Shown in pieces: positions 1 to 9,059 of a DNA stretch of 64,000 bases. This stretch comes from Bacillota bacterium (GTDB taxonomy: Bacteria; Bacillota; Clostridia; Lachnospirales; Lachnospiraceae): contig JAEZVF010000058.1 in NCBI GenBank assembly GCA_023443225.1, positions 1-64,000 of the forward strand. The letters are read 5' to 3'. The translations under genes were made by a program, and so were the position numbers. How positions within the stretch are numbered: the first letter of the stretch is position 1; the number at the start of each line of letters is the position of its first letter. A model generated the notes under the pieces. That model searched no databases. It saw nothing but the letters and a program-made list of their open reading frames with translations, and was not told the DNA's origin.

Positions 1-79
1 AGCAAAATGATATAAAATACATCTATTATATATATTTTTTTAGTTCTCACGTTTGTATTTATTTATTTCCCCTAGTTTG

Positions 80-119
80 AGTGGAACTTACTTATTCAAA
101 GTGGAACTTACCTTTTCAA
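80..119. repeat. Two tandem 20-base direct repeats downstream of prfC
   Basis: Two adjacent units, 80-99 and 100-119, share the first 12 bases (AGTGGAACTTAC) and nearly all of the last 8. They lie in the non-coding stretch just past the prfC stop. No hairpin, coding frame or mobile-element end is associated with them. Their function is unknown and chance duplication by slippage is a sufficient explanation. Confidence 0.5.
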
Positions 120-190
120 GTAACCAAAATTTTCAGGCAAATGATCAATCCCTTTAAATTCCGGAACGACTATGGAAGTAACCTTCTTTT

Positions 191-1780
191 TTAATTGTGT
201 CCAAATTCAGATAATTTCAATTCTTTATTTCGATCCAATACTGTCTGAATGCTCCAACTATGAACAAAGAGTAATAATGGATTGCCTTTTAAGTCCTTTA
301 CTTTCTTGGTGTCTGAAGTCACACTTAGTTTTCCTACATCAATACCCTTATTCTCAATCCATCGAATATGTTCGTATGCCAGCTGCTCCATACGGATTTC
401 AACCCCATATTCACTGTCAAGACGGTATTTGAGTACATCAAATTGAAGAACACCGACTACTCCAACAATGATTTCCTCCATACCGGTGTTGAACTCCTGA
501 AATATCTGAATCGCACCTTCTTGAGCTATCTGTGAGATTCCTTTTAGAAATTGTTTTCTTTTCATCGTATCTACTTGACGTACTTTTGCAAAATGTTCCG
601 GTGAAAAGGTAGGTATCCCTTCATAAGCAAATTTTTGGTTCGGCATACATAAGGTATCTCCAATTGAAAAAATACCTGGATCAAATACACCAATAATGTC
701 ACCGGCATAGGCTTCTTCAACAATTTTACGTTCCTGTGCCATCATTTGCTGTGGCTGTGATAGGCGAAGTTTCTTACCACCCTGTATATGATTAACTTCC
801 ATACCAGCCTCAAATTTACCAGAACAGATTCTCATAAATGCAATACGGTCGCGATGAGCTTTATTCATATTAGCCTGTATTTTAAAAACAAAGGCTGAGA
901 ATTCATTCGTGATAGGATCAATTATGCCTTCTGTTGAATTTCTTGGCAAAGGTGTAGAGGTCATGGAAAGAAAATGTTTGAGAAAGGTTTCCACTCCAAA
1001 ATTTGTTAAAGCCGATCCAAAAAATACTGGCGTAAGCTTACCTTGTAAAACTGCATCAATATCAAATTCACTGCTAGCGCCATCTAATAGTTCAATTTCA
1101 TCTGAAAGAACTTTATGATTTTCCCTTCCAATGAGGTCATCCAATCCTGAATCACCCAATTCTACTTCTATGTTTTCTACTTCCTTCTGTCCGTTATGAG
1201 CAGCAAAAAAACGTGTTATATGATTTGTATTCCTGTCATATACACCTTTGAAATTTTTACCTGAACCGATGGGCCAATTAATTGGACAGGTTTGAATTCC
1301 AAGTACTGTTTCAATATCATCTAATAATTCATAGGTATTCTTCGCTTCTCTGTCCATTTTATTAATAAACGTGAAAATAGGGATATTTCTCATAACACAA
1401 ACCTTAAAGAGTTTCTTGGTCTGATTCTCAACACCCTTAGAAGCATCTATTACCATGACTGCAGAATCGGCAGCCATTAACGTACGGTAGGTATCTTCTG
1501 AGAAGTCCTGATGTCCAGGTGTATCCAGAATATTAATACAATAATCACCGTAATTAAACTGCATTACCGATGAAGTTACTGAAATACCACGCTGTTTTTC
1601 AATCTCCATCCAGTCAGAAACCGCATGTTTTTCTGTTTTCTTACCCTTTACAGAACCCGCAAGATTAATTGCTCCTCCGTAAAGTAGAAGTTTTTCTGTC
1701 AACGTTGTCTTTCCGGCATCCGGGTGGGATATAATTGCAAACGTACGCCTTTTCTTAATTTCCTTTGTATAGTCAGCCAA
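191..1780 (-). CDS. prfC: Peptide chain release factor 3 (RF3)
   Basis: RF3 is a translational GTPase that removes RF1/RF2 from the ribosome after peptide release. The N-terminal G domain is clear: P-loop (SHPDAGKTTL), switch region (RGISVTSS), DTPGHQDF and NKMD, followed by the EF-Tu-like domain II and the RF3 C-terminal domain. The start is TTG at 1780, because GGAGG lies 7 bases upstream of it; this gives 529 residues, the same length as E. coli RF3. An upstream in-frame ATG at 1819 has no ribosome site. The gene is probably monocistronic, with its own promoter at about 1880-1909. Identification is secure. Confidence 0.95.
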   Translation of the reverse strand: MADYTKEIKKRRTFAIISHPDAGKTTLTEKLLLYGGAINLAGSVKGKKTEKHAVSDWMEIEKQRGISVTSSVMQFNYGDYCINILDTPGHQDFSEDTYRTLMAADSAVMVIDASKGVENQTKKLFKVCVMRNIPIFTFINKMDREAKNTYELLDDIETVLGIQTCPINWPIGSGKNFKGVYDRNTNHITRFFAAHNGQKEVENIEVELGDSGLDDLIGRENHKVLSDEIELLDGASSEFDIDAVLQGKLTPVFFGSALTNFGVETFLKHFLSMTSTPLPRNSTEGIIDPITNEFSAFVFKIQANMNKAHRDRIAFMRICSGKFEAGMEVNHIQGGKKLRLSQPQQMMAQERKIVEEAYAGDIIGVFDPGIFSIGDTLCMPNQKFAYEGIPTFSPEHFAKVRQVDTMKRKQFLKGISQIAQEGAIQIFQEFNTGMEEIIVGVVGVLQFDVLKYRLDSEYGVEIRMEQLAYEHIRWIENKGIDVGKLSVTSDTKKVKDLKGNPLLLFVHSWSIQTVLDRNKELKLSEFGHN

Positions 1781-1879
1781 AATAAATCCTCCAAATCTAT
1801 CTTTCATATATAACAGCACCTTTTATATGTCCTGCCAACTTTTCTTTTTACTGCAATAAAGTTCCTAATCTGCTGAAAT

Positions 1880-1909
1880 ATAATATACTAAACACCGTGC
1901 AATTGTCAA
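1880..1909 (-). promoter_or_regulatory. Sigma-A-type promoter of prfC
   Basis: On the minus strand a perfect TTGACA (1904-1909) is followed by TATATT (1882-1887, 16-base spacer) or TATTAT (1880-1885, 18-base spacer). It lies about 100 bases upstream of the prfC start and downstream of the thrS terminator, so prfC should be transcribed independently. Confidence 0.6.
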
Positions 1910-1932
1910 GGTATTTCCTTGTTTTATACGCC

Positions 1933-1988
1933 AAGAGGCTGCTACAATATTACAGATTACATGAATCTAACTTTTGCAGCAGCCTCTT
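1933..1988 (-). terminator. Terminator hairpin after thrS
   Basis: An 11-base perfect inverted repeat (AAGAGGCTGCT at 1933-1943, its complement at 1978-1988) begins 12 bases after the thrS stop. No long U-run follows on the minus strand, so termination efficiency is uncertain. Confidence 0.6.
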
Positions 1989-1999
1989 AGAGTTTTCTA

Positions 2000-3958
2000 T
2001 TATTTTTGTTCTACTTCAATTTTTCTAATTTCTTTTGTTCTGATTTCTTTACAGATATCATTAATAAATACATCCAAAGTCTTTTGACCTTCATCACCAA
2101 GGAAACGGCTTCTTACAGATACTAAACCTTCCTCTTCTTCCTTCTGACCTACAACTAACATATATGGCACTCTGTCCAATCTGGATTCACGAATCTTGTA
2201 ACCAATCTTCTCGGCACGTTCATCCACCGTACATTTAATGTTGTTTTCTTTTAACTCGCCTGCAACCTTGTTTGCATATTCATGATATTTCTCTGATATC
2301 GGAAGAACTCTTACCTGCTCCGGACATAACCAAGTTGGGAACAATCCAGCATACTTCTCAATCAAAGTAGCTAAAGTTCTTTCATAGCAGCCGATGGAAG
2401 TTCTATGAATAATAAATGGACGTTTCTTATCTCCATTTTGATCGATGTAATACATATCAAATCTCTCTGCTAAAGCAAAGTCCAATTGAACCGTAATAAT
2501 GGTGTCTTCCTTACCATAAACATTTTTTGTTTGAACATCTAATTTAGGGCCGTAAAAAGCAGCTTCTCCTTCTTCTTCTGTAAAGTTGATTCCTAGATGT
2601 TCAAGGATTTCTCTAACCTTTGCTTGCGTTTTTTCCCATTGTTCTGCATCACCAAGATATTTATCTTTGTTGTTTGGATCCCATTTGGAGAAACGATAGG
2701 TAACGTCATGCTCCAAGCCAAGAGTTTTCAAACAATACATGACTAGATCTACACAGCCCTTGAATTCTTCTTCAATTTGTTCCGGTGTTACAATCAGATG
2801 GCCTTCGGAAATGGTAAACTGTCTTACACGGGTTAATCCATGCATTTCACCGGAATCTTCATTACGGAATAAGGTTGAAGTCTCTCCATAACGACATGGA
2901 AGATCCCTATAGCTCTTCTGACTGCTCTTATAAACATAATACTGGAACGGGCAGGTCATTGGACGTAATGCAAAGATTTCTGCGTCCTCATCCTTTTCGT
3001 CACCAAGTACAAACATACCCTCTTTGTAATGGTTCCAATGATCCGATATGATATACAGGTCCTTTTTTGCCATCAGTGGCGTTTTGGTTCTCATATATCC
3101 ACGTTTCTCTTCCTCATCTTCAATCCATCTTTGAAGAGTCTGAATCATCATGGCACCCTTTGGCATCATGAGTGGAAGTCCCTGTCCAATCACATCCACG
3201 GTTGTAAATAACTCCATCTCACGACCTAATTTATTATGATCACGTTTTTTAATATCTTCTAAATGCACAAGGAATTCATCTAATTCTGCATTTTTAGTAA
3301 AAGCAGTACCATAAATTCTAGTCAGCATCTTATTCTTCTCACTACCTCTCCAATAAGCACCAGAAGAAGAGATCAATTTAATCGCTTTAATTCCTTTTGT
3401 ATTCATTAAATGAGGTCCTGCACATAAGTCTACGAAATCTCCTTGACGATAGAAGGAAAGTTCTGCATCCTCTGGAAGATCCTGAATCAATTCCACTTTA
3501 TAAGGTTCTTCTCTTTCTTCCATTAACTTAATGGCTTCTGCTCTTGGCAATGTAAACTTTTCAAGTTCTGCACCCTCTTTGATGATCTTCTTCATTTCTT
3601 TTTCCAGTGCGTCTAATGCAGCGCGGTCAAAGGATTCACAATCAAAATCATAATAAAATCCTGTGTCAATGGATGGTCCTATGGCTAGTTTTGCATGTGG
3701 ATATAAGCGTTTGACAGCTTCTGCCAATACATGGGAAGCAGTATGCCGATACGCAGCTTTCCCAGCTTCATCTTGAAACGTTAAAATATTTAATGTACAA
3801 TCATCCTCAACAAGGGTGCGTAAATCCACAGCCTTACCGTTTATTTCACCGGCACATGCCATTCTTGTAAGTCCTTCACTAATATCCTTTGCAATATCAA
3901 TAACAGACATTGCACTATCATACATTTTTACGGATCCATCTTTTAATGTTATCTTCAT
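2000..3958 (-). CDS. thrS: Threonyl-tRNA synthetase
   Basis: This 652-residue enzyme charges tRNA-Thr. In order it shows an N-terminal TGS domain (about 1-60), the editing domain with its HxxxH (HTASH) and CxxxH (CAGPH) metal-site motifs, the class II catalytic core with motif 2 (TSTLFRNEDSGEMHGLTRV) and the zinc ligands (MTCP, the motif-2 region His, IIHRTSIG), and the C-terminal anticodon-binding domain. Length and layout are standard for bacterial ThrRS. A T-box leader with an intrinsic terminator lies directly upstream, so expression should rise when uncharged tRNA-Thr accumulates. Transcription starts at its own strong promoter and ends at the hairpin at 1933-1988. Confidence 0.97.
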   Translation of the reverse strand: MKITLKDGSVKMYDSAMSVIDIAKDISEGLTRMACAGEINGKAVDLRTLVEDDCTLNILTFQDEAGKAAYRHTASHVLAEAVKRLYPHAKLAIGPSIDTGFYYDFDCESFDRAALDALEKEMKKIIKEGAELEKFTLPRAEAIKLMEEREEPYKVELIQDLPEDAELSFYRQGDFVDLCAGPHLMNTKGIKAIKLISSSGAYWRGSEKNKMLTRIYGTAFTKNAELDEFLVHLEDIKKRDHNKLGREMELFTTVDVIGQGLPLMMPKGAMMIQTLQRWIEDEEEKRGYMRTKTPLMAKKDLYIISDHWNHYKEGMFVLGDEKDEDAEIFALRPMTCPFQYYVYKSSQKSYRDLPCRYGETSTLFRNEDSGEMHGLTRVRQFTISEGHLIVTPEQIEEEFKGCVDLVMYCLKTLGLEHDVTYRFSKWDPNNKDKYLGDAEQWEKTQAKVREILEHLGINFTEEEGEAAFYGPKLDVQTKNVYGKEDTIITVQLDFALAERFDMYYIDQNGDKKRPFIIHRTSIGCYERTLATLIEKYAGLFPTWLCPEQVRVLPISEKYHEYANKVAGELKENNIKCTVDERAEKIGYKIRESRLDRVPYMLVVGQKEEEEGLVSVRSRFLGDEGQKTLDVFINDICKEIRTKEIRKIEVEQK

Positions 3959-4035
3959 ATTCGTTAATCTCCTTTATAAAATATCGTTTCTTTATTCTTG
4001 TGACTAGCAAAAGGGAGCTTCGGAGAACTTCCCAT

Positions 4036-4294
4036 AAAAAAAGCCCATCCCTTCCAACTTGCCAAACCGGCAAATTGAAAGGGACGAGCTACTATACTCG
4101 CGGTTCCACCCTTGTTGAAATGCATGTTGCATTTCCACCTTCATTTGATTATAACGTAATCACCGAACCGTATTGGGGTCACTCAGAGGTAGTCTTCGGA
4201 TGCTTTAAAATGAGATATTCACAGCATATCATATCTCTCTCTGAAAATTTCCACATCTTACTCGTCTCGTCACCGTATTAATCTATTTCAATTG
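4036..4294 (-). promoter_or_regulatory. T-box riboswitch leader of thrS
   Basis: The minus strand carries the conserved T-box AAGGGTGGAACCGCG (4099-4113), which pairs with the acceptor end of uncharged tRNA. It is followed by a long imperfect hairpin (about 4045-4092) ending in a seven-U run (4036-4042), the terminator alternative. The upstream stretch to about 4294 is the size of Stem I to III. An ACC at 4188-4190 is a plausible threonine specifier codon, but I did not fold Stem I rigorously. Placement directly upstream of thrS agrees with the expected amino acid. Confidence 0.92.
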
Positions 4295-4300
4295 ATTTTT

Positions 4301-4328
4301 ATTATAGCATTCTTAAGAAGTTTGTCAA
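4301..4328 (-). promoter_or_regulatory. Sigma-A promoter of the thrS T-box transcript
   Basis: Minus-strand TTGACA (4323-4328) and TATAAT (4301-4306) are both consensus hexamers, separated by 16 bases. The start point would be near 4294, giving a roughly 335-base leader that contains the whole T-box. Confidence 0.8.
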
Positions 4329-4340
4329 TAGTATAATTTG

Positions 4341-4922
4341 TTACTTTTCTACAGTGTCGATTACTTTCTCCATGATATAATCATCCATAACAAATCCGTT
4401 CCCTATATCTGCTACTTGGGTACGAGTCTTGATAAATCCCTTCTTCTCATAAACTTGAATGGTGGTTTCGTTAAACCGGTTTACTGTAAGCCAAATAATC
4501 TGATAACCTTTCTCTTTGCACAACTTTACTAAAAAATCAAAAGCAAAGCTTGCATAACCACGTCCTCTATATTGTTTATGTATATACATTTTGCTAAGAA
4601 ATAATCTCTTATCCTCTGCTTCTTCTTTCACTGCGCAATATCCAACCATAGTATTATTCATATCCATGATAAAGTATTGGTAACCTTGATTTTCTATCTG
4701 ATTCATAATCGCAGGAGTAGATTGAAATTTATTCACCATATAATCAATCTGTTCTTTCGTCAGGATAGAAACAAAGTGTTCATGCCATATCTCTGTGGCT
4801 AATAACGCAACTTCTTCCACCTGTTCTTTTGTAGTTACCGGTATAAATATTAAGTTTTCTGTAGTATCATTCTTCCGCGTATCTAATAAAACCTGCTCAA
4901 TAGACTCCCCTATATTTTTCAC
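4341..4922 (-). CDS. GNAT family N-acetyltransferase
   Basis: The 193-residue protein has a GNAT fold. The acetyl-CoA-binding signature is visible (IHKQYRGRGYASFAFDFL, about residues 112-130, with the Q/RxxGxG/A pattern), followed by the typical VNRFN...YEKKGF C-terminal strand. Transfer of an acetyl group to an amine is expected, but the substrate cannot be read from the sequence. The start is GTG at 4922, with GAGGAG 7 bases upstream. It follows the DUF218 gene by 28 bases on the same strand and is probably co-transcribed with it. Confidence 0.85.
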   Translation of the reverse strand: MKNIGESIEQVLLDTRKNDTTENLIFIPVTTKEQVEEVALLATEIWHEHFVSILTKEQIDYMVNKFQSTPAIMNQIENQGYQYFIMDMNNTMVGYCAVKEEAEDKRLFLSKMYIHKQYRGRGYASFAFDFLVKLCKEKGYQIIWLTVNRFNETTIQVYEKKGFIKTRTQVADIGNGFVMDDYIMEKVIDTVEK

Positions 4923-4950
4923 CTTTTATCTCCTCGATATTGAATCTTCC

Positions 4951-5706
4951 CTATATGTTTCCAATTACCATATCTTTGATTACTGCAAAGAATTCCCTAA
5001 TATAATAATGAACAATTAACATGTCATCGTTTGGTGCACCAAGCCCCTGCGCACTAGCAAAACCCTGCTTCTTTGCTATGCTGATAGCACGAAAAACATG
5101 AAAGCCATTGGTTACAATTACAATATGGTCTTTCTCTTCTGCAATGTATTCTCTACTGAATTTAATATTTTCGAAGGTATTGGTAGATTGATCTTCTTTT
5201 ATAATTCTATCCTTTTGAATCCCTTTACTAATCAAATATAGGCTCATTGCTTCTGCTTCTGAGATATCTTCACCATCCCCTTGTCCTCCAGATACAATCA
5301 CCTTAGTATTGTCATTCGCAAGCAAATAGTTATACGCAGTGTCCAATCGGCTTTTCAAGGCGCGTGACAGAACTGTCCCTCGTACCTGTGCTCCTAAGAC
5401 GATAACATAATCTGCTCCAGAGTCCGGTTTTTTCCTAGCATTGCTGATAATAATACCTTCTACTAAAAAAAAGAGTATCATTGCAAAGAAAAACAATACC
5501 ATAAAAACATTCCTGAAATAACGGTTAATTACTATCTTATTTGCATATTGCAATCGCAAAATTACAGCGAATAAAATTCCTCCAATGCCAGCTACCATCC
5601 AAAACCACAGAAAAGCGGTTCCGGTTCCAGCATATAAGATTATAGCACCAAAATAGAGCAAGCTGAATACCCCGAAAAGTAGAAAAATGAACGCCGCTAT
5701 ATTCAT
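4951..5706 (-). CDS. DUF218 (YdcF/SanA-like) membrane protein
   Basis: The first roughly 85 of 251 residues hold hydrophobic segments that should form three or so membrane helices. A DUF218 domain follows, with its conserved start (YVIVLGAQVRG), SGGQG loop, acidic SEAEAM motif, and the E..S.NTFEN and NGFHVFRA motifs. Related proteins (SanA, ElyC, YdcF) act in envelope integrity or peptidoglycan precursor handling in other bacteria, but the biochemical reaction is unresolved. The ribosome site is weak. It lies between a lipid-type glycosyltransferase and a GNAT on the same strand, which suggests an envelope-related operon. Confidence 0.8.
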   Translation of the reverse strand: MNIAAFIFLLFGVFSLLYFGAIILYAGTGTAFLWFWMVAGIGGILFAVILRLQYANKIVINRYFRNVFMVLFFFAMILFFLVEGIIISNARKKPDSGADYVIVLGAQVRGTVLSRALKSRLDTAYNYLLANDNTKVIVSGGQGDGEDISEAEAMSLYLISKGIQKDRIIKEDQSTNTFENIKFSREYIAEEKDHIVIVTNGFHVFRAISIAKKQGFASAQGLGAPNDDMLIVHYYIREFFAVIKDMVIGNI

Positions 5707-5756
5707 ACTTCTTAAACCACTCCAATCATACTATAATCGTAAAACTGATTCCTTTG

Positions 5757-6977
5757 TTACATGTGAAATAGATTAGTAATCTTTCGGGATTCATAGGATT
5801 CTCTTTGATCCGCTTCTACAAAACGATCGATCACCCTTTCATATACCTCATTCACACTGGAGGCAAATTCCTCAGCCGAATACTTTTTCACTTTATTTCT
5901 GGCATTTTTTCCATAGGTGATTCCTTCAATCCCGTATAAGATGGCATCCAAACCTTTCATCATCTCTTCTTGATTTGTAAACTCATATCCGTTCCAACCT
6001 GGTTCTAATATATCCTGCAGACATTTATCTTCCTTAGCTACAATTGGCAGACCTGCTGCCATAGCTTCAATATAAGTAAGACCTTGCGTCTCACTTTGCG
6101 AAGCACTGATAAACAAATCACCTAATTGATAATATAAACCTATAACATCCCAAGGTTGAGCTCCGGTAAAAATAACTTTTTCCTGTAATTTATGTTTATT
6201 CACTGACTGCTTTAATTGCTCTAACTCTGGGCCACTACCAACGATAACGAACTTCACATGATCACGGGTACTCATATACTGCGGCATGGCGTCGATTATT
6301 TCAGCGATATTCTTTTCTTTTGATACCCTACCAAGATATAATAATACCTTATCTTGCTGTTCAATGCCAAATCTTTCTTTTAACGCTATAACTTCTTCTT
6401 TTGTATAAAGTTTGGGATTAAATTTGGAAAGATTAACACCGGTAGGAATTACAGAAATCTCCTTAGATACGCTATAGGTCCGTAATAACTCCTTTACCTT
6501 CTCTGTTGGTACAATTACCTGTTCAACGGTATTACAACAAACTTTTGTAAATACTCTTACAAAAGCTTTTGCCCTGCTGTCCAACTGTTTTATATGGGTA
6601 AGGTAATGGGTATAATCCTCATAAATAGTATGATAGGTATGCACCATCGGTAGTTTTAATTCTTTCGACATGATTCTTCCGAATATCCCCAGCGAAAACT
6701 CTGTATGGGTATGGATGATATCTAGATTCAGTTTTTTAATCAGGGTGGCTAATTTCGGTTGATAAAATAATCCAACCCTTCTCTCTGTTATCAAAAAGCA
6801 TGGTAAACTAGGAACACGAAACACATTAAATTCGTGTTCCGGTGCACCCGGTGTTGTAGTAGTAAAAACGTAAACTGTGTGCCCTATTTTCTCCAGCTCA
6901 GTTTTTAACATATAAACGGAATTAGCTACGCCATTAATCTCTGGGTAATACGTCTCCGTAAATAAACCAATGTTCAA
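5757..6977 (-). CDS. GT4 glycosyltransferase, diacylglycerol glucosyltransferase-like
   Basis: This is a GT-B retaining transferase of family GT4. The N-terminus (NIGLFTETYYPEINGVANSV) is typical of the 1,2-diacylglycerol 3-glucosyltransferase group that makes membrane glycolipids in Firmicutes. The donor-binding half shows YLGRVSKEKN and the EX7E motif region (SETQGLTYIEAMAAGLPIVA). The start is TTG at 6977, preceded by AAGGGGAG at a 6-base spacing, giving 406 residues. The GTG at 6995 is poorly placed. A mannosyl- or other sugar transferase of the same family cannot be excluded. It is followed by the DUF218 and GNAT genes on the same strand. Confidence 0.85.
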   Translation of the reverse strand: MNIGLFTETYYPEINGVANSVYMLKTELEKIGHTVYVFTTTTPGAPEHEFNVFRVPSLPCFLITERRVGLFYQPKLATLIKKLNLDIIHTHTEFSLGIFGRIMSKELKLPMVHTYHTIYEDYTHYLTHIKQLDSRAKAFVRVFTKVCCNTVEQVIVPTEKVKELLRTYSVSKEISVIPTGVNLSKFNPKLYTKEEVIALKERFGIEQQDKVLLYLGRVSKEKNIAEIIDAMPQYMSTRDHVKFVIVGSGPELEQLKQSVNKHKLQEKVIFTGAQPWDVIGLYYQLGDLFISASQSETQGLTYIEAMAAGLPIVAKEDKCLQDILEPGWNGYEFTNQEEMMKGLDAILYGIEGITYGKNARNKVKKYSAEEFASSVNEVYERVIDRFVEADQRESYESRKITNLFHM

Positions 6978-7069
6978 AATGCTCTCCCCTTCCACATGAT
7001 CAGCTTACGCAGTTTTGTTACAATTCATTATCTACCCTTATTCCTATCTTTATGTATGTAACTCTTTCA

Positions 7070-7465
7070 CTATTCAATCGTTCCGATTAATTTGTCTTTT
7101 TCCAAGATATGTTTCACTAACCAGTTTCCTAGAAACTCTAATATGTCTACTAAGGCATCAGTCTGTTCATTATCAATCTGTTCCAAATCAATTGCATCCA
7201 ATTTCTCTATAAAAGCATTATGCTCTACCTTTTGAGTAAACATCCTTTTGTACTGAATGCTTTCCATATATTCTTCCTCATGAGAAAAATGTATCTTTGT
7301 GTATTCTCGTAATCTTTGAAGCAACGCTACAATGTGGTCAAACTTATCTACAATAAAATCATCAGACAATACTTCATAAGCTTCCTGCGCTATCCGAAAC
7401 AATTCTCTGTGTTCATCATCAATTGATTTAATTCCTGTCAAATATTCGTCTTTCATTTCAAACAT
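7070..7465 (-). CDS. Bacteriohemerythrin
   Basis: This single-domain protein of about 131 residues binds a diiron site and O2. The metal-ligand pattern is visible: DDEH near residue 19, the HFSHEEEYM block (HxxxE), the EHNAFI histidine and the C-terminal HILEKD. Cytosolic single-domain members are thought to sense, store or scavenge oxygen, which fits an anaerobe. The start could be ATG at 7465 (TAGG 8 bases away) or GTG at 7471 (AAAGG 6 bases away). No operon partner is evident; the neighbouring glycosyltransferase begins about 90 bases downstream. Confidence 0.9.
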   Translation of the reverse strand: MFEMKDEYLTGIKSIDDEHRELFRIAQEAYEVLSDDFIVDKFDHIVALLQRLREYTKIHFSHEEEYMESIQYKRMFTQKVEHNAFIEKLDAIDLEQIDNEQTDALVDILEFLGNWLVKHILEKDKLIGTIE

Positions 7466-7471
7466 AAGCAC

Positions 7472-7855
7472 TACCTACCTTTCGTAAAGAAGTTAATCTC
7501 ATTGTATCTTACCTATCCTATTTTATCTAGTTATAATGCATTCGTACTATATGCAATTATAATTCTTATAATAACATTTTAAGTAAATCTAATCAATAAA
7601 GATTTTCATAATAAATCTAAAACAGGTAATTCATTATTATCTATATAAAGATGATTCCCTTATACTTTTATAATACATTTTATACAAATTTTACTTTATT
7701 TTTATATATTTATGTCATATAATGAAAACTATGGTATAGTTATTTCGTAAAATGTAGTAAAAGTCAATATTATTTGATTGAAAATAATAAGTAACTTTTA
7801 GAAAAATGTATAATATATAACAGTTAATGCATATACTGTTAAGGCGAAAGGAAGT
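7472..7855. other. AT-rich intergenic region
   Basis: This 384-base gap between two divergent genes is very AT-rich. I see no coding frame, RNA gene or strong inverted repeat. It should hold the promoters of the bacteriohemerythrin gene (minus) and the small acidic protein (plus). Only a TATAAT at 7809-7814 on the plus strand is convincing. Confidence 0.5.
7809..7814 (+). promoter_or_regulatory. Candidate -10 element for the small acidic protein gene
   Basis: A consensus TATAAT lies 42 bases upstream of the ATG at 7856. No recognisable -35 hexamer is found 16-18 bases before it, so the call rests on the -10 alone. Confidence 0.35.
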
Positions 7856-8146
7856 ATGATAAGCATGAAAAAGTTTGGAAAATTTCTATTTGGTACAGTA
7901 TCTATTGCTACTCTTGCATGTGGTGCTTATTATGTGTACAAAAATCTAATTAATAAGGATTCCTCTGATGAGTTTGATGAATTCGACGATGAATTCGAAG
8001 ATTTCGAAACTGAGGAAGACAATGACGATGAAACAAATAAAAAAGATACACGTGAATATGTATCAATCAATATCACTTCGGAAAGTTCTGAATCTGATTC
8101 CAAGGAAGATGACTTATCCGTAGATTCTTCCAAGACAGAAGAATGA
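7856..8146 (+). CDS. Small membrane-anchored, highly acidic protein
   Basis: The 96-residue product is not a family I recognise. It has a basic start (MKKFGKF), one hydrophobic segment (about residues 10-29, containing TLACGAYYVY), and then a tail made almost entirely of Asp, Glu, Ser, Thr and Lys. It is probably a single-pass membrane protein; with so short a basic N-terminus the topology is uncertain. The ribosome site AAAGGA sits just before the ATG; an in-frame ATG three codons on is an alternative start. It is transcribed alone, against the surrounding genes, and ends at a strong hairpin shared with the convergent ZIP gene. Confidence 0.65.
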   Translation: MISMKKFGKFLFGTVSIATLACGAYYVYKNLINKDSSDEFDEFDDEFEDFETEEDNDDETNKKDTREYVSINITSESSESDSKEDDLSVDSSKTEE

Positions 8147-8172
8147 TTATAAGTTTAAATAAGCGAATGAAT

Positions 8173-8208
8173 AAAAGTTGGGATGTGTTATGCGCACTCC
8201 CAACTTTT
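8173..8208. terminator. Bidirectional terminator between convergent genes
   Basis: A perfect 11-base stem (AAAAGTTGGGA at 8173-8183, complement at 8198-8208) flanked by A and T tracts lies between the plus-strand acidic protein gene and the minus-strand ZIP gene. It can serve both directions. Confidence 0.85.
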
Positions 8209-8213
8209 GTTAT

Positions 8214-9017
8214 TTAGCCTAATGCAATATCCATTAATGTCATTAACATAAACCCAAGCATAGTACCTATGGTAGCAGAATGTCCGTATAAATGGGAGTC
8301 ATTTTGTGATTCGGGAATTAAATCTTCTACAACAACAAATATCATGGCTCCTGCAGCAAAAGATAATGCATATGGTAGAATCCCTTCCATTGAGCTGGCT
8401 AGCCATGCACCTATGACAGCTGCAATCGGTTCAACTAGTCCAGATGCCTGCCCGTATAAGAAGCTCTTTAATCTGGAATGTCCTTCTCTTCGAAGAGGTA
8501 TGGATACGGCTGCTCCCTCCGGGAAGTTTTGTAGTCCGATGCCTAAGGCTAAAATAACTGCACTTGATACTGTTGCCGATGCTGTGCTTCCCACGGTACC
8601 AAATGCTACTCCGTAAGAGAGTCCCTCTGGTATATTATGAAGTGTTATTGCAGTAACCAATAATAAACTTCTTCTGATAGATGCTGATTGTTTTAAACTA
8701 CCACCCCTCGGCTTATCCCCAACATGATGAATATGTGGAAAGAGTTTATCCGCAAGAAATAAGAATAATCCTCCCAGACCAAAACCACCAACAACAGGCA
8801 ACCAAGCCGAAGCTCTACCAGAATTTTCGCTCAGTTCTAATGCTGGAAGCAATAGCGACCAAAAAGAGGCTGCTATCATAATTCCAGATGCAAATCCCAG
8901 CATTAAATTCAAGGTTTTAGGCTTAATCTCTTTAAAAAAGAATACCATTGCCGCACCTGCTGCCGTTAACCCCCAAGTAAATAATCCTCCAAGAAAGGCC
9001 ATTAATGTCAAATTCAT
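8214..9017 (-). CDS. ZIP family metal transporter (GufA-like)
   Basis: The 267-residue integral membrane protein has about eight hydrophobic segments. Two metal-binding helices are recognisable: HNIPEGLSYG in TM4 and QNFPEGAAVSIP in TM5. The Gln-Asn form in TM5 is that of the GufA subgroup of ZIP proteins, which import Zn2+ and sometimes other divalent metals. A His-containing cytosolic loop (FPHIHHVGD) precedes TM4, as expected. The start is ATG at 9017, with AGGAG exactly 8 bases upstream; the upstream in-frame ATG at 9050 lacks a ribosome site. Metal specificity cannot be read from the sequence. Confidence 0.88.
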   Translation of the reverse strand: MNLTLMAFLGGLFTWGLTAAGAAMVFFFKEIKPKTLNLMLGFASGIMIAASFWSLLLPALELSENSGRASAWLPVVGGFGLGGLFLFLADKLFPHIHHVGDKPRGGSLKQSASIRRSLLLVTAITLHNIPEGLSYGVAFGTVGSTASATVSSAVILALGIGLQNFPEGAAVSIPLRREGHSRLKSFLYGQASGLVEPIAAVIGAWLASSMEGILPYALSFAAGAMIFVVVEDLIPESQNDSHLYGHSATIGTMLGFMLMTLMDIALG

Positions 9018-9059
9018 ATTCAGAACTCCTGACTGCCCATTTACAAGCATGCTAATTAA

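Noticed and set aside
1..190. Coding sequence at the left edge
   Set aside because: No frame with a ribosome site or recognisable product is present; the stretch contains only a short direct repeat.
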